9,428 nt of DNA, taken from positions 813 through 10,240 of the forward strand of contig CAJOJC010000062.1 in the NCBI GenBank assembly GCA_905234775.1, written 5' to 3'. A program made the position numbers and the translations under genes. The DNA is from an uncultured Bacteroidales bacterium (GTDB lineage: Bacteria; Bacteroidota; Bacteroidia; Bacteroidales; UBA932). Below are positions 1 to 7,112 of this stretch, one piece after another. Numbering within the stretch: the first letter of the stretch is position 1; every line of letters begins with the position of its first letter. The notes below the pieces were generated by a model that did no database searches, was not told where the DNA came from, and saw nothing but the letters and a program-made list of their open reading frames with translations.

Positions 1-751
1 TCTCGTAAACGTCGCGGGCGGAGTGGCCGGTGGCAAGGATGACCGCTGGGGCCGTGAACTCGGAACCGGTGGCCGTGCGGACCGTAAAACGCCCGTCGCT
101 GCCCTTGGAAACGGAGGTGGCGCGCTGGCTGAAATGGTATTCCCCGCCATGGGCGATTATACACTTTCGAATGTTCTCGACCACGGCCGGGAGTTTGTCA
201 GAGCCGATATGGGGGTGTGCATCGATAAGGATGTCGGGCGACGCGCCGAATTCGACCAGCCTGCGCAGGACCTCCATGTTATCGCCCCGCTTCGTAGAGC
301 GGGTGTAGAGTTTTCCGTCGGAAAATGCGCCGGCCCCGCCTTCGCCGAAGCAATAGTTCGAGTCGGGATCTACCGCGCCTTCGCGCGAGAGCCGCGCCAT
401 ATCCACCTTACGCTCGTGGACGTCCTTTCCCCTTTCGAGTACGATCGGCCTGCGACCGAGCGTAAGGAGCTTCAGCGCGGCGAACATTCCGGCGGGGCCG
501 GCGCCCACGACGACGACCGGCTCTGCGCCATGGACATCGAGATAGGGCGCGAGCGGGGCGGGCTCACATTCCTCGCCGGGCTCGTAGACATCGACCCGAT
601 ACCGGTAGACGGGCTCTCCTCTGGCATCGATGCTACGCTTGACCACCTCCGCCCTGAGGTCAGACCTGCCGAACTGGCGGGCCACACGGGCCTGGACGGC
701 CTCCCGGCTCAGCGGCCGGTCGAGGGGGCAGGTGAATTCCAGGGTATGCAT
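1..751 (-). CDS. NAD(P)/FAD-dependent oxidoreductase, COG2509-like (C-terminus outside window)
   Basis: Leftward gene whose first 250 codons lie in the window; the rest runs off the left edge. After an N-terminal domain of about 70 residues (containing VKRSIDAR near 37-44) comes a Rossmann FAD-binding segment, VVVVGAGPAG at about 79-88, followed by ERG at 106-108, where the acidic residue usually contacts the FAD ribose. Further family-typical blocks are FGEGGAGAFSDGKLYTR at 135-151, HPHIGSDKLP at 179-188 and VILATGHSARD at 237-247. From memory of Bacteroidales homologues, full proteins are slightly over 500 residues, so about half is present. These blocks match the large uncharacterised FAD dehydrogenase family; substrate and electron acceptor are unknown. 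The ATG lies 3 nt after the tsaD stop with no clear Shine-Dalgarno, so it is probably co-transcribed with tsaD. Family assignment is solid; function is not. Confidence 0.88.
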   Translation of the reverse strand, partial: MHTLEFTCPLDRPLSREAVQARVARQFGRSDLRAEVVKRSIDARGEPVYRYRVDVYEPGEECEPAPLAPYLDVHGAEPVVVVGAGPAGMFAALKLLTLGRRPIVLERGKDVHERKVDMARLSREGAVDPDSNYCFGEGGAGAFSDGKLYTRSTKRGDNMEVLRRLVEFGASPDILIDAHPHIGSDKLPAVVENIRKCIIAHGGEYHFSQRATSVSKGSDGRFTVRTATGSEFTAPAVILATGHSARDVYE

Positions 752-754
752 GGT

Positions 755-1761
755 CTAGAAATCGGCGATGCGGGAAACTGGGGCCACGTCGAGCGGGCAG
801 CGTTCCCCTGCGAGATAGTGGAAATAGCCGGCGATGGCGATCATCGCGGCATTGTCTGTAGTGAACTTGAATTCGGGAAGATAGACGTTCCAGCCCCTCT
901 TCGCTCCTTCCTCCAGCATCCTGGAGCGGAGGCCGCTGTTGGCGGAAACGCCGCCGCCGATAGTGATTTCCCTGATTCCGGTCTGTTTTGCGGCCTTGAT
1001 CAGTTTGTCGAGAAGGATGTCAATAAGGGTTTTCTGGAAAGAAGCGCAGATATCTTCCTTGTTCTTTTCCATAAACTGAGGATCGCGGGCCATCTCGTCG
1101 CGGACGAAATAAAGCAGAGAAGTTTTCACTCCGCTGAAGCTGTAATCCAGCCCGGGGATATGGGGCTTTGAGAAAGTGAAGCGCTTGGGATCGCCCAACT
1201 TGGCCAGTTTATCGATAACCGGGCCGCCGGGATAGCCCAGGCCCATCATCTTCGAGCATTTATCGAAGGCCTCGCCCACGGCATCGTCGATAGTCTGGCC
1301 GAGAATCTCGAAATCTACGGGAGAATTGACCTTCACTATCTGGGAGTTTCCGCCGGAGACAAGCAGGCAGAGGTAAGGGAAAGACGGCTCGCGTACGGGG
1401 ACATCAGGCTGGCGCACGAAGCCCGCAAGGACATGGCCCTGAAGGTGATTGACCATCACGAGCGGCTTGTCCACTTGGCGAAACTGGTACCTACCAGGAG
1501 CGAGCCAAGGAGGCCGGGGCCGCGGGTAAAGGCTATGGCCGTAAGGTCAGAGGGGCTGACCTTCGCGCGGGAAAGGGCTTCGCTCACGACCGGCACGATA
1601 TTGAGTTCGTGGGCGCGGGAAGCCAGCTCCGGCACCACCCCGCCGAAAGCGCGGTGGACATCCTGACTTGCGATTACATTAGACAGAAGGACTCTGTCCG
1701 AGATAACCGCCGCCGAAGTATCGTCGCAGGAGGATTCGATTCCAAGGATAATATCTGCCAT
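755..1761 (-). pseudogene. tsaD: tRNA N6-adenosine threonylcarbamoyltransferase TsaD, frameshifted
   Basis: TsaD is the Kae1-type ATPase that transfers threonylcarbamoyl from TC-AMP to A37 of ANN-decoding tRNAs (t6A), acting with TsaB and TsaE. The coding information is split over two frames. Fragment 1 (1761-1456) starts [20 protein letters not shown], is colinear with TsaD to SFAK at residues 93-96, then reads five unrelated residues to a stop. Fragment 2 (from about 1474 to 755) carries the metal-binding HLQGH, SGGNSQ, the GLGYPGGP block, GLDYSFSG, GGGVSAN and TTDNAAMIA, ending at a normal C-terminus. Homologues have about 8 residues between SFAK and the P of KPLVMVNH; only 8 nt are present here, implying loss of 16 nt. 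Restoring 8 residues gives about 340 aa, the usual length, and puts the metal histidines at 111 and 115. Because t6A synthesis is normally essential, an assembly or sequencing error, or a very recent mutation, is as likely as a true pseudogene. The GTG at 1474 could in principle restart fragment 2. Confidence 0.9.
1466..1476 (-). other. Frameshift/deletion site in tsaD
   Basis: On the minus strand the conserved SFAK lysine codon (1476-1474) is followed by TGGACAAG and then the CCG proline codon of the conserved PLVMVNH segment. Eight nucleotides sit where homologues have about 24, so the simplest explanation is a 16-nt deletion (16 mod 3 = 1, which breaks the frame). Missing codons argue against programmed slippage, which would preserve length. 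There is no homopolymer at the site. Confidence 0.75.
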
Positions 1762-1769
1762 AGCGGGTC

Positions 1770-1801
1770 CAAAGTTAGCAATATTCGTTGAATATTACTA
1801 A
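1770..1801 (-). promoter_or_regulatory. Bacteroidota-type promoter of tsaD
   Basis: Read leftward, TAACTTTG (1777-1770) exactly matches the Bacteroidota -7 consensus TAnnTTTG. TTAG (1801-1798), a 3 of 4 match to the -33 TTTG element, lies 20 bp upstream. The box ends 8 nt before the tsaD ATG (1761-1759), so the transcript would have almost no 5' leader. No Shine-Dalgarno is visible. The consensus is established for Bacteroides and Flavobacterium; the transcription start is inferred. Confidence 0.62.
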
Positions 1802-1806
1802 ATTTG
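1775..1806 (+). promoter_or_regulatory. Bacteroidota-type promoter of the tamB operon
   Basis: TAAATTTG (1799-1806) exactly matches the -7 consensus TAnnTTTG. TTAG (1775-1778), a 3 of 4 match to the -33 TTTG element, lies exactly 20 bp upstream, the same geometry as the opposing tsaD promoter. Only 6 nt separate the box from the tamB ATG at 1813, so the expected start of transcription falls within a few nucleotides of the start codon and the mRNA may be leaderless. Confidence 0.65.
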
Positions 1807-1812
1807 TGAGAT

Positions 1813-4800
1813 ATGGCTAAAAAGCGGGGCATAAAGATTATTGCCAGGATCGTGGAAGCGATTCTGGTGATTCTGGCGGTGGGGCTGCTGGTCCTTCACC
1901 TCCCCCCGGTACAGAATAAAGTAGCCCATAAAGCTACCGAAGCCCTGGATCAGGCCCTGCAGGAGAAGATCTCCTTCTCAAGCGTCAAGTTCGTTCCGTT
2001 CAGAACTCTGGTTCTGGAGGATCTTGCGATAATAGAGCCCTTTGAGACGGGTCCCGATACCCTTCTGTATGCCAGCAGGCTCAGCGCAACCTTCTCGCTC
2101 AAGGGCCTTCTCAACATAAGAAATGAGGGGAAGGGCGGAATATTCATCGACAGGCTCAAGACTGAAGGGCTGATCTTCAACATGATCATTTTCGACCTTG
2201 ATCAGGACGGCTTCACCTTCAACTTGAATCGTGCGCTGGGTATCCCCGAAGACAAAGAACGGGAGCCTCTGTGGACGCCCGATATCTTTACTATAGGCAG
2301 GGCGGAGCTCAAGAATTCCAAGGTCAGGCTGATCAACCGCAGTCAAGATGCTCCAAAATACTTAGGCCACGGCATCAACTGGTCCGACATGGACCTCTTC
2401 GTCCCAGTGACACACCTCCGCAACCTCAAGTACGGAGGCGGACGCCTCTCTATGGACATCAACGATGTAACCGCCACCGAAAAGTGCGGCTACACTTTAA
2501 TGGGCAGCGCCCAGATGTCTACCGGCTACTGCGAGGGCGGAAAACGTCTCGGATTCTCTGAAGTCACCGGCATCCACATCAAGGACGAGTGGTCCGATCT
2601 GTACATCCCCTACTATTCGATGTCCTATGACAGGATTCTCGATTTCACCGACTATATCAACAAGGTCGACATGGACCTTCGTCTTCGCCGCAGTACCCTC
2701 GCTATGAAGACGGTTGCCGCGTTCTCGGGTGTGTTCGCGGACTGCCCCGTCGTTTTCGACATCAAGCGCGGATCCGCATACGGCCCGGTAAACGACCTCC
2801 ACGTCCGCGAACTCGAGCTTACAGACCGCTACAGCGGGATAGACGCAGACCTCGACTTCGTGATGACCAACCTCATCCTTACGGAAAAGGAGCCCGAGAT
2901 CTCGGCGCAAGTCCGCTATCTTGATTTCGATTCCCGCTCGCTTACAGACCTTATCGGAGCTTTCGCTCCGGAAGCCGGAATCGATATATCCAACTTTGCG
3001 ACAGACGTCAAAGCAAGATTCTCCGGCAGCGCCAGCGGCTGGATTACCCACATGCGCACGGACGGCGCCCTGACCACAAACTACGGAGATCTTACCGTAA
3101 ATGCCAATACCAGCAGGATCGACTCTATTCCGGACAATCACAACGCATTCCGCTTCGACGGAAAAATGGAGCTCGAAGATGCCGATCTCGGTCGCTTCAT
3201 GAATCTCGAAGCCCTCGGCCGGACCTCGATGACCATCACCGCTGCGGGCGATTTCGACCGCGAAGTCACAAAAGCCAGGGTCGATACCTTCAAGATAGAC
3301 CATATCAAGTTCCTGGACTACACCTACAGGAGCATCAGGGGCAAGGGAACCTTCGACGACGGAGTATTCGACGCCAACATCATCAGTTCCGACCCCAACG
3401 CCAACATCCTCTTCAGCGGACGCGTCTCCACCAAAAAGAGCGCAAGGGGTTATTATGTGGCCAGGGGCAACCTCAACCTCGCAAATCTGGATCTCGAAAA
3501 GACCGGTCTGGACAAGCGCGGAGGCGGTTCCGTCCTGCGCGGAGGCATCACCGCCAATGCGGCCCTCGATACCCTCGGCAATATCTTCGGTAAGGTCTCC
3601 GGGCAGAATTTCCGTTACATTACAGACGCCGCTTCGAACGACATAGGAAACTTCACACTCTCCTTCAACGATATGTCTGAGCAGGGTTCGTCGGGCTCTT
3701 CCACTCACAAAATGGTTCTGTGGAGTCCTCGCTTCGGGCGGGCCTCATACAGTTCGAGCGTCCCGGTTACGAAGTTCCCCGATTTCGTACGTGAAGCTAT
3801 CCTGGGCAAGTATCTCCCTTCCCTTACCGGCGAGGAGTATAGCGGCTCCAATGACGGTCAGGTATTCGCGATTGACGTAAATCTGGAAGACACCGAAGCG
3901 CTGCTCTCTCCTCTTAAGAAGGACATTTACATCAATTCCGGCTCAAAACTCAAGTTCGCCATGAACAAGGCCGGCAATCTGGACGCATCCTTCAATTCCG
4001 ACAACATCAGAGTCGGAGACGTCCGAGTGAAAGGAATAGAGATAAGGGGCAGCGAAAGCCCTAAAGCATTCAGGCTGAGGACTGTCAATCCCATCACCGT
4101 AAACCTGCCCAGCATGCAGATTTCAGACATCGAGCTATCTTCAAGCCTCATGAAAGACAGCCTCACGCTCGATGCTTCTGCCATCAGCAGCAGGATAGAA
4201 TCCGCCAAACTCTCGCTCGCGGCCGGATTCTACCGCGACGCCTCAGATTCGCTCGCTATCCGCGGACGAATCGGCGATTCCAACATAGTCTTCGACGGCA
4301 ATAAATGGACTTTCCGCAAGGGCAGCGTCGATTACCACACTACCGGCAATCTTACAGTACGCGACATGGGCCTCTACCTGGGCAACCAAACCCTCGACAT
4401 AGCCGGCGAAATGTCCCGCAAAGAGCCCGCTGAAATGACTCTTACGCTTAAGGGATTCGACCTTTCCGTCATCAGCAACTTCCTCAGCGAAGACGCCCTC
4501 GTCTCTATCGACGGCCTGCTGAGCGGGGAAGCCTGCTACAGTACCCCTCTGGAAAGCAATGCCGGGCTCGATGTGGCCCTCGCCTGCCCCGACCTGAAGC
4601 TCAGCGGAGCCTCGATCGGCAGGGTGATCCTCAACGCGAGCATGGACGACGAATACGACAACCGCATCAGTTTCAAGGCATCTCACTTCTCCCCCTCCGG
4701 AGCCGAGGACCTTCGCATCAGACAGGACGAGTCCTATTTCGACCTCAATTCGAAGAACCTAAAGACAACTCTTACCCTGAACAAACTTGATCCGGCCCTT

Positions 4801-6405
4801 TTCCAGCCCATAGTCAAAGAAGCCGTCAACTTCGGCAGGGGCTCCCTGGACGGAAAGGTGTGCGTCGATTATACTCTTGGCGCAGACAAGATCGACCTCA
4901 GCCGTTCATACCTTACGCTTAAAGACACTCTGACCGTAATTCCTACGGGTGTACGCTACGCCCTTGACGGAGACATCCGTGGAGACCGCGAAGGCCTGGA
5001 TATCAGGGAAATAAACATCAAAGACTTCCACCGCGGTTCCGCGAAGATCAGCGGACGCGTCAGCAACCTGGCCGCGACCCTGAACGCACTCGAGGTAATA
5101 AGTGATAAAGGCAGTGCAGACATGTTCAGCGGCCAGTTCTACACCAGCGGCGACGTAGGCCTTCGCTTCGAAGAAGACCGCATCCTCAGGATGGCGGCCA
5201 ACCTGAGAACGGCAGGAAGCGGAAAACTCACCGTCTCGCTGGGCGGAATGGCAAAACAGGAATCCGCCACCCTTACTTTCCTCCCTCCCCCCTCAGACGA
5301 AGAAATCGAGGAAGAAGAGATGAAAAAGCAGGCCAAGGCCGTAGTCCAGACTTCCGAACAGCCGGAAGAAAAAGAGGAAGCGATCAGGCTGCTCGCTGAT
5401 GTAAGCATTACAACGACCCCTGCGGTTCAGCTCAGCGCTGAAATCGACGCCGGAGGAGACAACGTAGTGACAGTCGGAGGCAACGGAACCGTCAAGGTTA
5501 CCTACGACTCTCTTACAGACGAACTCGCCCTCGGCGGCGACTACACCATACGCGAAGGCAACTTCAAACTCTCCGCAGCCGGTGTCTTCAGCAAGGACTT
5601 CGACATCTCCGACGGAAGTTCAGTAAGGTTCGCGGGCGACCTGATGGATACCGAACTGGACATTACGGCTACCAATACCGTGAAAGCTTCGGTGGGTGTT
5701 CTCATCTCCGATACGACCTCAGTATCGACCCGCCGCGACGTAATTTGCGGAATCTCGGTAAGCGACCGTCTCCGCAATCCTAAGCTCCAGTTCAGCGTAG
5801 AAGTCCCCGACCTCGACCCTGCGACAGAGGCCCTGGTTCGCAGCGAACTGAACACGGAAGATAAAGTCCAGAAGCAGTTCCTCGCCCTGGTCGCAACCGG
5901 GTCTTTCCTGCCCGGAGACCAGAGCGGAATCAACAACCAGTTTGGTTCAGGCATCATCCTGAGCAACCTTACCGCCATCGCTTCTGGCCAGATCAGTTCC
6001 CTTCTCCAGCGCGCCGGTATCCCGGTCGACCTGGGCGTGAACTACACCCAGAACGAAGCCGGCAACGACATAGTCGACCTCAACCTCTCCACCCAGTTCT
6101 TCGACAACAGGGTGATAGTCAACGGTTCGGTCGGAAACAGGCAGTACAGTACTACGAGCGACGACAACCTGGTCGGCGATATCGACGTGGAAATCAAGAT
6201 GGACAAGACAGGGCGCCTCAGGGCTAAACTCTTCTCCCACTCCGCAGACGACTACACAAACTACCTCGACAACTCCCAGCGAAGCGGCGCCGGTATTTCC
6301 TACCAGAGGGAATTCGACAATCTCTGGGATTTCATAAAGAGCATCTTCAAAAAGAACGCTCCTGAGACAGTACGTGGGCAACAGACCCTTACCATAGAAA
6401 ACTGA
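1813..6405 (+). CDS. tamB: Translocation/assembly module TamB-like protein (AsmA-like, DUF490 C-terminus)
   Basis: A 1530-residue protein with one N-terminal membrane anchor (about residues 9-29, ending LVLHLPPVQNKVA), typical of AsmA/TamB proteins, then a very long periplasmic region rich in alternating beta-strand sequence with many short Asp/Asn-Gly turns. The C-terminal part resembles the TamB domain (DUF490, PF04357), including QKQFLALVATGSFLPGD starting near residue 1353 and the FDNLWDFIKSIFKKN ending. Family members form a long beta-taco with a hydrophobic groove. In Proteobacteria TamB partners the BamA-like TamA and has been implicated in outer-membrane protein insertion and inner-to-outer membrane phospholipid transport. 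A highly charged proline/glutamate/lysine linker (about 1157-1192) interrupts the beta pattern just before the C-terminal domain. The ATG at 1813 is supported by the membrane anchor directly after it and by the promoter ending 6 nt upstream. The stop overlaps the next start by 1 nt (TGATG). No tamA-like gene is in the window. Confidence 0.92.
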   Translation: MAKKRGIKIIARIVEAILVILAVGLLVLHLPPVQNKVAHKATEALDQALQEKISFSSVKFVPFRTLVLEDLAIIEPFETGPDTLLYASRLSATFSLKGLLNIRNEGKGGIFIDRLKTEGLIFNMIIFDLDQDGFTFNLNRALGIPEDKEREPLWTPDIFTIGRAELKNSKVRLINRSQDAPKYLGHGINWSDMDLFVPVTHLRNLKYGGGRLSMDINDVTATEKCGYTLMGSAQMSTGYCEGGKRLGFSEVTGIHIKDEWSDLYIPYYSMSYDRILDFTDYINKVDMDLRLRRSTLAMKTVAAFSGVFADCPVVFDIKRGSAYGPVNDLHVRELELTDRYSGIDADLDFVMTNLILTEKEPEISAQVRYLDFDSRSLTDLIGAFAPEAGIDISNFATDVKARFSGSASGWITHMRTDGALTTNYGDLTVNANTSRIDSIPDNHNAFRFDGKMELEDADLGRFMNLEALGRTSMTITAAGDFDREVTKARVDTFKIDHIKFLDYTYRSIRGKGTFDDGVFDANIISSDPNANILFSGRVSTKKSARGYYVARGNLNLANLDLEKTGLDKRGGGSVLRGGITANAALDTLGNIFGKVSGQNFRYITDAASNDIGNFTLSFNDMSEQGSSGSSTHKMVLWSPRFGRASYSSSVPVTKFPDFVREAILGKYLPSLTGEEYSGSNDGQVFAIDVNLEDTEALLSPLKKDIYINSGSKLKFAMNKAGNLDASFNSDNIRVGDVRVKGIEIRGSESPKAFRLRTVNPITVNLPSMQISDIELSSSLMKDSLTLDASAISSRIESAKLSLAAGFYRDASDSLAIRGRIGDSNIVFDGNKWTFRKGSVDYHTTGNLTVRDMGLYLGNQTLDIAGEMSRKEPAEMTLTLKGFDLSVISNFLSEDALVSIDGLLSGEACYSTPLESNAGLDVALACPDLKLSGASIGRVILNASMDDEYDNRISFKASHFSPSGAEDLRIRQDESYFDLNSKNLKTTLTLNKLDPALFQPIVKEAVNFGRGSLDGKVCVDYTLGADKIDLSRSYLTLKDTLTVIPTGVRYALDGDIRGDREGLDIREINIKDFHRGSAKISGRVSNLAATLNALEVISDKGSADMFSGQFYTSGDVGLRFEEDRILRMAANLRTAGSGKLTVSLGGMAKQESATLTFLPPPSDEEIEEEEMKKQAKAVVQTSEQPEEKEEAIRLLADVSITTTPAVQLSAEIDAGGDNVVTVGGNGTVKVTYDSLTDELALGGDYTIREGNFKLSAAGVFSKDFDISDGSSVRFAGDLMDTELDITATNTVKASVGVLISDTTSVSTRRDVICGISVSDRLRNPKLQFSVEVPDLDPATEALVRSELNTEDKVQKQFLALVATGSFLPGDQSGINNQFGSGIILSNLTAIASGQISSLLQRAGIPVDLGVNYTQNEAGNDIVDLNLSTQFFDNRVIVNGSVGNRQYSTTSDDNLVGDIDVEIKMDKTGRLRAKLFSHSADDYTNYLDNSQRSGAGISYQREFDNLWDFIKSIFKKNAPETVRGQQTLTIEN

Positions 6406-7112
6406 TGGATTACGGAAAACTATACCTCATCCCTTCCCCTCTCGGCGACAACGATCCCGCCGAGGTGATTCCCGGCCCCACTCTCGAACTCCTTAAGAGT
6501 ATCGGGACCTACGTAGTGGAGAACGCGCGTACCGTACGCCGTTATCTCTCCCGCGCCGGGCTTAAAGGCCATATCGAAGAGCTGAGGATGGTCGAGCTGA
6601 GCGAACACACCTCCGAGGCGGAGGTGGAGGAGATGGCAGCGCTGTTCGAGGGCGGCGCAGACGTCGGCCTCATCAGCGAAGCGGGGCTTCCGGCAGTGGC
6701 CGACCCGGGCGCCGCCCTGGTTGCCCTCTGCCACCGCCGTGGGATCGAGGTAGTGCCGCTCGTGGGCCCGTCGTCACTGATGATGGCGCTGATGGGCAGC
6801 GGTCTCAATGGCCAGTCGTTCGCCTTCCGGGGCTACCTCCCAGCAAAGACCGACGAGCGCCGCGCGGCCATCAAAGAATGCGAGAGAATCTCCGGCAACC
6901 TTCGTCAGACCCAGATCTTCATCGAAACCCCGTACCGCAACGACGCCCTGCTGGTCGACCTGCTCGCCGGACTGAGCGACAATACCATGCTCTGCCTCGC
7001 AGCGGACATCACTCTCCCGACCCAGACGATCAGGACCATGAGCGTTGGGCAATGGAAAAAACAGCACTTCACCATCGGCAAGAGGCCGTGCGTATTTCTG
7101 ATACTCAAATGA
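6405..7112 (+). CDS. RsmI/YraL-like SAM-dependent methyltransferase (tetrapyrrole methylase fold)
   Basis: A 235-residue protein of the tetrapyrrole (corrin/porphyrin) methylase fold, PF00590. It shows the RsmI-type blocks VVENARTVRRYL (37-48), ISEAGLPAVADPG (90-102), PLVGPSS (118-124), SFAFRGYLP (138-146) and FIETPYRND (172-180). RsmI itself 2'-O-methylates C1402 of 16S rRNA, is longer (about 270-290 residues), and carries an extra C-terminal region that is absent here. The N-terminal LIPSPLGD also departs from the LPTPIGN-type motif of RsmI. This fits the shorter paralogue that Bacteroidales carry alongside genuine RsmI, whose target I do not know, so no rsmI symbol is given. The start codon overlaps the tamB stop by one base and the end overlaps folB, so translation is probably coupled. 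Calling it a methyltransferase is safe; calling it a 16S C1402 enzyme is not. Confidence 0.85.
   Translation: MDYGKLYLIPSPLGDNDPAEVIPGPTLELLKSIGTYVVENARTVRRYLSRAGLKGHIEELRMVELSEHTSEAEVEEMAALFEGGADVGLISEAGLPAVADPGAALVALCHRRGIEVVPLVGPSSLMMALMGSGLNGQSFAFRGYLPAKTDERRAAIKECERISGNLRQTQIFIETPYRNDALLVDLLAGLSDNTMLCLAADITLPTQTIRTMSVGQWKKQHFTIGKRPCVFLILK

Larger units (their letters stand above)
1770..1806. repeat. Inverted repeat forming the divergent tsaD/tamB promoter
   Basis: Arms 1770-1785 and 1791-1806 are reverse complements at 14 of 16 positions (mismatches at the pairs 1774/1802 and 1779/1797), around a 5-bp centre, cgttg (1786-1790). The inner core is TTAGCAATATT / AATATTACTAA. Both -7 boxes are the outer ends of the arms, and each -33-like TTAG overlaps the -7 box of the opposite promoter. 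The symmetry could reflect a bidirectional promoter, an operator for a dimeric regulator, or both. It is not a terminator: the stem core is AT-rich and lies between divergent starts. Confidence 0.75.

Noticed and set aside
23..1171. Long rightward open frame (382 codons) opposite the FAD oxidoreductase and tsaD
   Set aside because: It lies antisense to two clearly recognisable conserved genes, its translation shows no family motif, and long antisense frames are expected in GC-rich codon usage.
1456..1474. Programmed ribosomal frameshifting to join the two tsaD fragments
   Set aside because: No slippery heptamer or homopolymer is visible, and about five to six conserved-length codons are missing at the join, which slippage would not explain. 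A deletion fits better.
1786..1790. Rho-independent terminator from the 1770-1806 inverted repeat
   Set aside because: The stem is AT-rich without a GC core, there is no U-tract after it, and it sits between two divergent gene starts where no transcript ends.
2497..3708. Long leftward open frame (403 codons) inside tamB
   Set aside because: The opposite strand encodes a continuous TamB protein with typical beta-rich composition. The antisense translation is low-complexity Val/Gly/Glu sequence with no recognisable domain and no promoter.
6878..7108. Upstream in-frame extension of folB to position 6878
   Set aside because: FolB homologues begin at MKGTIELNG. The extension is wholly inside the methyltransferase gene and is Arg/Pro-rich shadow sequence.
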